DNA of 37,259 bases from Myxococcales bacterium. GTDB taxonomy: Bacteria > UBA10199 > 2-02-FULL-44-16 > JAAZCA01. The notes below the pieces were generated by a model, which saw only the letters and a program-made list of their open reading frames with translations, was not told the origin of the DNA and made no database searches. Every line of letters starts with the position of its first letter. Within the stretch, counting starts at the first letter, position 1. The DNA lies in the NCBI GenBank assembly GCA_012513515.1, contig JAAZCA010000013.1:1-37259 (forward strand), read 5' to 3'. The translations under genes were made by a program, and so were the position numbers. This document shows, one piece after another, positions 32,643 to 37,259 of the stretch.

Positions 32643-33833
32643 ATGTACGATGCTCTGCGGGCCGTTGTTGAAAATGAACTTTCTGAAATCAAATCGGCCG
32701 GGCTCTGGAAAGAGGAGTGGGAGATCCTCTCCCCACAGGGGTCGAAGATAAGGGTCGCCGAAGGGGAAGTTATAAACTTCTGCGCTAACAACTATCTCGG
32801 ACTTGCCAACGATCCGGACGTTATTGCTGCGGCGAAGAGAGGGTTGGACCTCTACGGTTTCGGAACCGCATCGGTGCGTTTCATATGCGGCACTTTCGAC
32901 ATCCATCGCCAGCTGGAAGCCGAGCTGACGAAATTTTTCGGAACCGAGGATACGATACTCTATTCCTCCTGCTATGAGGCCAACGAGGGACTATTCGAAA
33001 CACTGCTCTCGGAAAATGACGCCGTCATTTCCGATCAACTCAACCACGCCTCTATCATCGATGGCATCAGGCTCTGCAAGGCAAAGAGATATCGCTATTC
33101 GAATTCAGATATGAGCGATCTCGATGCGAAACTCGCTCAGGCGAAAGCCGACGGGGCGCGCCTCATTATGATCGCAACTGACGGCGTATTTTCGATGGAT
33201 GGCTATATCGCCAAGCTCGACCAGATCTGCGATATCGCCGAGCGATATGGTGCGATCGTCATGGTGGACGACAGCCATGCCACGGGTTTTGTCGGCAAAA
33301 GCGGAAGGGGAACGCCGGAGCACTGCGGGGTGATGAAGCGTGTCGATATTATCACGAGCACCATGGGGAAGGCTATGGGGGGCGCCGCTGGCGGTTTCAC
33401 GACTGGCAAAAAATCGATGGTGGATCTGTTGAGACAGCGTTCCAGGCCTTATCTGTTTTCAAATGCGCTTCCACCGCTTGTATGCTCCGCGACTCTCGAG
33501 GTTCTCAAAAAGCTCAGCAAGAGCATGGAGCTTCGCGACAGGCTCGAGAATAACACGAAATATTTCAGATCGGAGCTTGCGAAGGTTGGTCTCAAGGTTC
33601 TCGAAGGAACTCATCCGATAACTCCGATCATGTTCGGCGAGGCGAAGCTCGCGGCCGATGTTGCAAGGGATATGCTGAAGGAAGGGGTTTACGTAAAGGG
33701 ATTTTCATTTCCGGTTGTGCCCAAGGGGCTTGCGCGGATACGCTGTCAGGTTTCGGCGGTTCATACCAAACAGGAGCTAGACCATACGGTTTCGGCATTT
33801 GCAAAGGTGTGCAAAAGACGCGGTGTAATCTAA
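32643..33833 (+). CDS. kbl: Glycine C-acetyltransferase (2-amino-3-ketobutyrate CoA ligase)
   Basis: 396 residues, the usual size of the family. It is an alpha-oxoamine synthase that cleaves 2-amino-3-ketobutyrate with CoA to glycine and acetyl-CoA. The PLP lysine is in [14 protein letters not shown], and further landmarks are [45 protein letters not shown] and [11 protein letters not shown]. Start is the ATG at 32643 behind AAGGAGG. It acts with Tdh upstream. The next gene downstream is on the opposite strand. Confidence 0.93.
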   Translation: MYDALRAVVENELSEIKSAGLWKEEWEILSPQGSKIRVAEGEVINFCANNYLGLANDPDVIAAAKRGLDLYGFGTASVRFICGTFDIHRQLEAELTKFFGTEDTILYSSCYEANEGLFETLLSENDAVISDQLNHASIIDGIRLCKAKRYRYSNSDMSDLDAKLAQAKADGARLIMIATDGVFSMDGYIAKLDQICDIAERYGAIVMVDDSHATGFVGKSGRGTPEHCGVMKRVDIITSTMGKAMGGAAGGFTTGKKSMVDLLRQRSRPYLFSNALPPLVCSATLEVLKKLSKSMELRDRLENNTKYFRSELAKVGLKVLEGTHPITPIMFGEAKLAADVARDMLKEGVYVKGFSFPVVPKGLARIRCQVSAVHTKQELDHTVSAFAKVCKRRGVI

Positions 33834-33862
33834 AGACGTATATTCATCAAAATAGATGTTAT

Positions 33863-33900
33863 TCAGGGCGACCGTGATCGATGACGATTGACAATGGACC
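33863..33900. repeat. Possible remnant of the dispersed repeat
   Basis: TTCAGGGCGAC near 33863-33874 is the reverse complement of GTCGCCCTGAA in copy B (about 6689-6699). A little further on, GATGACGATTGACAATGGACC is similar to the CATGGACAATTGACC module. The matches are short and may be chance. Confidence 0.3.
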
Positions 33901-33912
33901 TGCTGCTACACG

Positions 33913-34047
33913 TTATTTCATCCAGATTATAATCTGCCGCACGGCTGCGAGATATATCGCTGCTGTACCTATTCCCAACAGTATGGTCTTCGCCACGGCC
34001 TTGGCGAAGGATTTGTCCGTGAAATATGAGATGATCTTTTCGAGCAT
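33913..34047 (-). CDS. 44-residue membrane microprotein coupled to the ABC-GGDEF gene
   Basis: A short frame starts at the ATG at 34045-34047, sharing one base with the TGA of the upstream gene (TGATG), and ends at TAA 33913-33915. It encodes MLEKIISYFTDKSFAKAV at the N-terminus and a hydrophobic helix (about 20-36, TILLGIGTAAIYLAAV) ending in IIIWMK. The stop-start overlap and a GGGGAGAG seven bases upstream argue that it is translated. The sequence suggests a single-pass or peripheral membrane peptide. I know of no family for it. Its function is likely tied to the partner protein. Confidence 0.6.
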   Translation of the reverse strand: MLEKIISYFTDKSFAKAVAKTILLGIGTAAIYLAAVRQIIIWMK

Positions 34048-36236
34048 CAGCTCTCCCCGGTTTCAGCTTTCGACTGTGGAAATATCATAGTTGTATCTTC
34101 ATTTTGACTTTCAGAAATTATTTTTGTCAGCATGCCTATCAATTCTTCCGGAGAGAGATTCGTCTTTTCGACAACACATGTCCCCGCCAATTTTATAGAT
34201 AGGGATTCCGGACAGACTGATTTGCAGAACTCCTTCATCTTCTCCGGGAGAGAGCACCTTATCCGTTTCGAAAATTGTTTTAAATGATCGAGGTCTATTT
34301 CAGGGAGGAGGATGGCTAGCGAGTTTTTGCCGGTTTTTGCGCTGCTATCCACTATCCGTATAATGTATGACAGGGCTGCCGCCGCCGCGTCGATGATTCT
34401 ATCGCCCTCATTGGGTGTCGCCTCCGGCGGGTGGATAGATTTTGGCGTTATCACAATGACCGCTACGGAAAATTTAGAACCATATCTGGCATTTCTTTCC
34501 ATTTCCACCAACAGTTCGTGCTCAAAAGATTTGGAGCTCCCGAAATTTTCCGAGACATAGTTCCTGAACTCATCTGAATTTTTCAGGAGCGATTCAAAGG
34601 AACCGCGCTCGGATATTTTCCCGCCGCTGAAAAAAGCTATCTCATCGGCCATCTTCAGCGACTGCAGCTTGGAGGCAAGAATTATCACCTTCTTGGTTTT
34701 GGAAATTGCGACTATAGTTTCGCCGAATTTGTATTCGTTTCTCAGTTCTTCCAGCCGATCCTGTTCCTGAAAAATTATGATGGACGGGTCTTTGAGCAGA
34801 ACCCTCGCCATCGCCACGAGGTTTCTTTCCATCGCCGAAAGATACGCTCCGCCGGGGCCTGCCTCGGTGTCGTACCCTCCCGGCAATTTTTCTATGAATT
34901 CATCCGCGCCTACCGTTTGAGCCGCGCGTATCGCGTCGCCGCGCTCTTTCTGCTGGCTTCCGTACAGGATGTTTTCCATGATGGAGCCGTCGAAGATTAC
35001 CGCTTTTTGCGACAGAAAGCCTATTTTCTCTCCAACCTTTCCGAAGCTGATTTCAGAAATCTCGTTTTCGCTGACCATCGCTGCCGTTTCATCTTCGGCG
35101 AGGTTCCTGATCATCGATCCCGTAAATTTTTTTGCCTCGTCCTCAGATGCGCCGACTATTGCAAGTATTCCCCTTGTTGAGACGGGCAGCACGCCCATCT
35201 CAGCGGAGGAAGGATAATTGAAATCTTCGAAGGATATCCCGCCATCGCCGGAAGGAATTTTTTCCTGGCTTGACAGAATCTCGGAAGAAGTTCTTGCCGC
35301 CTCCCTGTATGCGCGAAACGAGAGCATGAAGTCCTTCGCATGAAGCAGGTGAGTTAAAAGAAGGGCCGTATAGATGGCAGCAGCCAGTGCCATTCCTGCA
35401 GTAATCGCGCCGGATGCCAGCCGGTAGGCCGTGTACCATGCCACGGTCAATCCCCATATCTTCAAGGCCGGAGATGATGATAGCCTGCAGAGCGCTTCCA
35501 GCACCTCGGATTTTATCGCAGCCATATCCCGTCGCCGAAGGAGCGTAGCGACGGCCGAGCTTTCGCTTTCCGCCTGCGCAAAGGCCCTTACCGATTCAGC
35601 CGCCTCCATCCGTTCGCAGATTCTTTTTTCGAGCGCTCTCTGTGAGCGCACGCCTTCGAAAAAGGAGGATATCTTCAGCTTCTGGCAGATGTTTTCCTCC
35701 ATCCCGCGGATGAATATCGCGGAAAATCCCATCAACGATATGACGGGATCGATTCTCCAGAGCATGGCTGAGATGATAAAAAAGCCGAGCCCTCTTGCAA
35801 AAGCTCTGGGCAGCGAACCCGCGAGAAAAGAGGCTATCCGGTCCGGCATATGCGATATGAGATCTATCGTCCTCTCCTTTTCTTCGCACGAGGATACGCT
35901 TTCGGGATTTGCTATAGCGCATTCAAAGAATTTCTTGGAAAGGGTTGATGACAGCTGCCTCGAGGATATTGTGCCAAGGTGCAGCGCGAAGAAATTGAGC
36001 GCGGAGGATGCTAGGATGGAGAGCGCCGATACCGCTATGCACGCATTCATCATCCTTATATTTTTTTCCGATGCCGCAAAGTCGATCAAGAGCCTCGCCA
36101 TCTCAGGGGCTGGGACCCAGAGAAGGAAGGCCAGTGCGGAGAATATGGCGGAAAACGCGATAGCGACCACAGTCGCCGGCGTGAAAAGGCCGTAGGATTT
36201 CATCGTCTTTATGAAGCGCATCTGGGAATGTGGCAT
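34047..36236 (-). CDS. Degenerate ABC exporter-like protein fused to a degenerate GGDEF domain
   Basis: 729 residues from the ATG at 36236; a TTG at 36263 and later ATGs are also possible, and none has a clear ribosome site. An ABC exporter-type membrane domain covers about 20-320. The nucleotide-binding domain follows at about 340-560. Walker A reads GASEDEAKKF with no GK[ST], the signature is LSAME instead of LSGGQ, Walker B is IIIFQE with Gln for Asp, and the H-loop His is Ser (ILASKL). The Q-loop (GFLSQ) remains. Residues about 571-720 look like a GGDEF fold (ERNARYGSKFSVAVIVI, RIVDS, AILLPEID) with GGDEF replaced by GKNSL. The frame is intact over the whole length. I infer a membrane sensor or scaffold rather than a transporter or cyclase. 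Confidence 0.7.
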   Translation of the reverse strand: MPHSQMRFIKTMKSYGLFTPATVVAIAFSAIFSALAFLLWVPAPEMARLLIDFAASEKNIRMMNACIAVSALSILASSALNFFALHLGTISSRQLSSTLSKKFFECAIANPESVSSCEEKERTIDLISHMPDRIASFLAGSLPRAFARGLGFFIISAMLWRIDPVISLMGFSAIFIRGMEENICQKLKISSFFEGVRSQRALEKRICERMEAAESVRAFAQAESESSAVATLLRRRDMAAIKSEVLEALCRLSSSPALKIWGLTVAWYTAYRLASGAITAGMALAAAIYTALLLTHLLHAKDFMLSFRAYREAARTSSEILSSQEKIPSGDGGISFEDFNYPSSAEMGVLPVSTRGILAIVGASEDEAKKFTGSMIRNLAEDETAAMVSENEISEISFGKVGEKIGFLSQKAVIFDGSIMENILYGSQQKERGDAIRAAQTVGADEFIEKLPGGYDTEAGPGGAYLSAMERNLVAMARVLLKDPSIIIFQEQDRLEELRNEYKFGETIVAISKTKKVIILASKLQSLKMADEIAFFSGGKISERGSFESLLKNSDEFRNYVSENFGSSKSFEHELLVEMERNARYGSKFSVAVIVITPKSIHPPEATPNEGDRIIDAAAAALSYIIRIVDSSAKTGKNSLAILLPEIDLDHLKQFSKRIRCSLPEKMKEFCKSVCPESLSIKLAGTCVVEKTNLSPEELIGMLTKIISESQNEDTTMIFPQSKAETGES

Positions 36237-36294
36237 GATTGCAAGTTTATACCAACTGATCAAGCTGAATATGGAGAATCAAGATGAAGATGAA

Positions 36295-36456
36295 GACCTT
36301 ACCGTTCCAACAATAACTTCGACCATGGACAATTGACCACTCGGGAATGACAATCACGCCGTCATTCCCGCGGCACTAAGCCGCCGCTAACGCGGGGCAA
36401 ACGGGAATCCTGTTCCAACCGTTCACCAGTCACGAGTCACGGCTGTTACGGGATCC
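36295..36456 (+). repeat. Dispersed intergenic repeat, copy D
   Basis: Bases 36295-36339 are identical to 6423-6467. They are followed by CACTCGGGAATGACAATCAC, GTCATTCCCGCGG (36361-36373), an altered hairpin block with CGCGGGGCAAACGGGAATCC, and CACCAGTCACGAGTCACGG. Its end overlaps the stop codon of the DUF4143 gene. The sequence differs more from copies B and C than those do from each other. Confidence 0.8.
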
Positions 36457-37259
36457 CAGCCTGCCCAATTAGCCATTCACTTGCCGGCACGACTTTAATT
36501 TTAAAGCCCTCCAAATCGATCATTTCAGATTGACTCAGCGTAATTATCGCGCCCTCTTTTATTGAAAGTGCTTTCATAGCGCAAATAAGCCCTAGCGTCT
36601 CGCGCTTCATGTTGCTCTCGTCCAAATTCGAGCAAACTTGATATGCCTTCACAATCTTTCTCCCCTGCTTAATTATAAAATCACACTCATTTTTATAATC
36701 GTCCCAATAAAACAGCTCATAATTATTTACATAAGAGAGCCGTTTTAACTCCACAGCAACTGCATTCTCTAAATATCTGCCTGTATCATCACTGAAAGCA
36801 AAACGTATCGAACTCGCCATGCCATTATCGATGCAATAGACTTTTTTAAATGAGGATTGCTGTTCTGTTAGCTTGTATGAAAACTTATTTAAAGTGAAAA
36901 TAAGAAAGCTTTTTTCCAGATAATTTATATATTCTCTGATTGTGTTTGAACTCTTTATCCCCAGACGTTTTGCAATCTTACTTGCTGAAATTTTCGATGT
37001 AATATTGTTAATAAGCAGGACCGATAACTCTTCGAGCTCTTTTGCGAATTGCAAACTATAACGAACGACTATGTCTTTTGTGATTATAGATGTGATCAAA
37101 TTACGGACAAACTCTTGACCAAATTTATAACGGTCAAAAATTCCACCATCAATCAAATACTCGTTAAGATGCTTCGACAATTCTCCAGAATATCTTGTCG
37201 TCTTCTTTGAATCTTTATAATCAAACTTTTGATAATCGAGATATTCAGCAAAATTCATA
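36446..37259 (-). CDS. DUF4143 (AAA_14-type) ATPase, C-terminal part only
   Basis: The window ends inside this gene; about 270 residues are visible. The region matches the C-terminal DUF4143 part of AAA ATPases often found in accessory DNA: YLIDGGIFDRYKF, KIAKRLGIKSSNTIREYINYLEKSFLIF, KVYCIDNGMASS, YLENAVAVELKR and a nuclease-like EHD/ECDF stretch (YKNECDFIIKQGRK). The N-terminal P-loop domain is outside the window. Base use is clearly more AT-rich than the other genes, which suggests horizontal acquisition. The final residues (GQAGIP) and the stop codon are encoded in repeat copy D. Confidence 0.75.
   Translation of the reverse strand, partial: MNFAEYLDYQKFDYKDSKKTTRYSGELSKHLNEYLIDGGIFDRYKFGQEFVRNLITSIITKDIVVRYSLQFAKELEELSVLLINNITSKISASKIAKRLGIKSSNTIREYINYLEKSFLIFTLNKFSYKLTEQQSSFKKVYCIDNGMASSIRFAFSDDTGRYLENAVAVELKRLSYVNNYELFYWDDYKNECDFIIKQGRKIVKAYQVCSNLDESNMKRETLGLICAMKALSIKEGAIITLSQSEMIDLEGFKIKVVPASEWLIGQAGIP

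Overview
The window is about 37 kb of chromosomal DNA from a diderm (Gram-negative) bacterium. The evidence is a tolQ-tolR-tolA-tolB operon, two lipoproteins with lipoboxes, a periplasmic PDZ protease and outer-membrane-type PpiC chaperone machinery. Gene order and composition would fit a deltaproteobacterial or related candidate lineage, but no rRNA or marker here settles this. Starts are ATG, GTG and TTG, and genes are densely packed with many 1-4 base overlaps. I see no tRNA, rRNA, CRISPR array, insertion sequence or phage gene.

Layout. 1-106: first copy of a dispersed non-coding repeat. 136-2216 (-): PhoR-type kinase and PhoB-type regulator. 2371-6391 (+): Cys-cluster protein, a strongly divergent complex II-like trio (cytochrome b, flavoprotein, Fe-S protein) and a DUF192 lipoprotein. 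6423-6727: second repeat copy. 6763-8122 (-): PpiC lipoprotein and acylphosphatase. 8181-20597 (+): ruvX, mltG and then a long catabolic operon (SsnA, a PLP enzyme, a hydantoinase/allantoinase-like amidohydrolase, YgeY-like M20 hydrolase, YgeW-like carbamoyltransferase, an FHA membrane protein, PreT, PreA, threonine synthase-like enzyme). 20621-26532 (-): tolQRAB followed by ppx, a PRMT-like methyltransferase and an E1-like ThiF/HesA protein. 26533-27109: intergenic region with an intrinsic terminator and probable structured RNA. 27110-33833 (+): murI, ctpA, a phosphofructokinase with PPi-type residues, tdh, third repeat copy, a DUF155/RMND1-family protein, kbl. 33913-36236 (-): a 44-residue membrane microprotein coupled to an ABC-transporter-like protein that has lost its ATPase motifs and carries a degenerate GGDEF domain. 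36295-36456: fourth repeat copy. 36446 to the end (-): AT-rich, truncated DUF4143 protein.

How genes work together. The 9637-19316 operon resembles the anaerobic purine/pyrimidine catabolic cluster of enterics and gut anaerobes (ssnA, hyuA, ygeY, ygeW), but it lacks the molybdenum hydroxylase, has a split PreT/PreA pair where YgfK is usual, and contains an FHA protein. Tdh and Kbl together convert threonine to glycine and acetyl-CoA.

The most unusual material is the pair of pseudoenzyme-like loci. One is the complex II-like operon, whose flavoprotein lacks the capping domain and substrate residues and whose cytochrome lacks half the heme ligands. The other is the ABC-GGDEF fusion, in which every catalytic motif is altered while the reading frame stays open.
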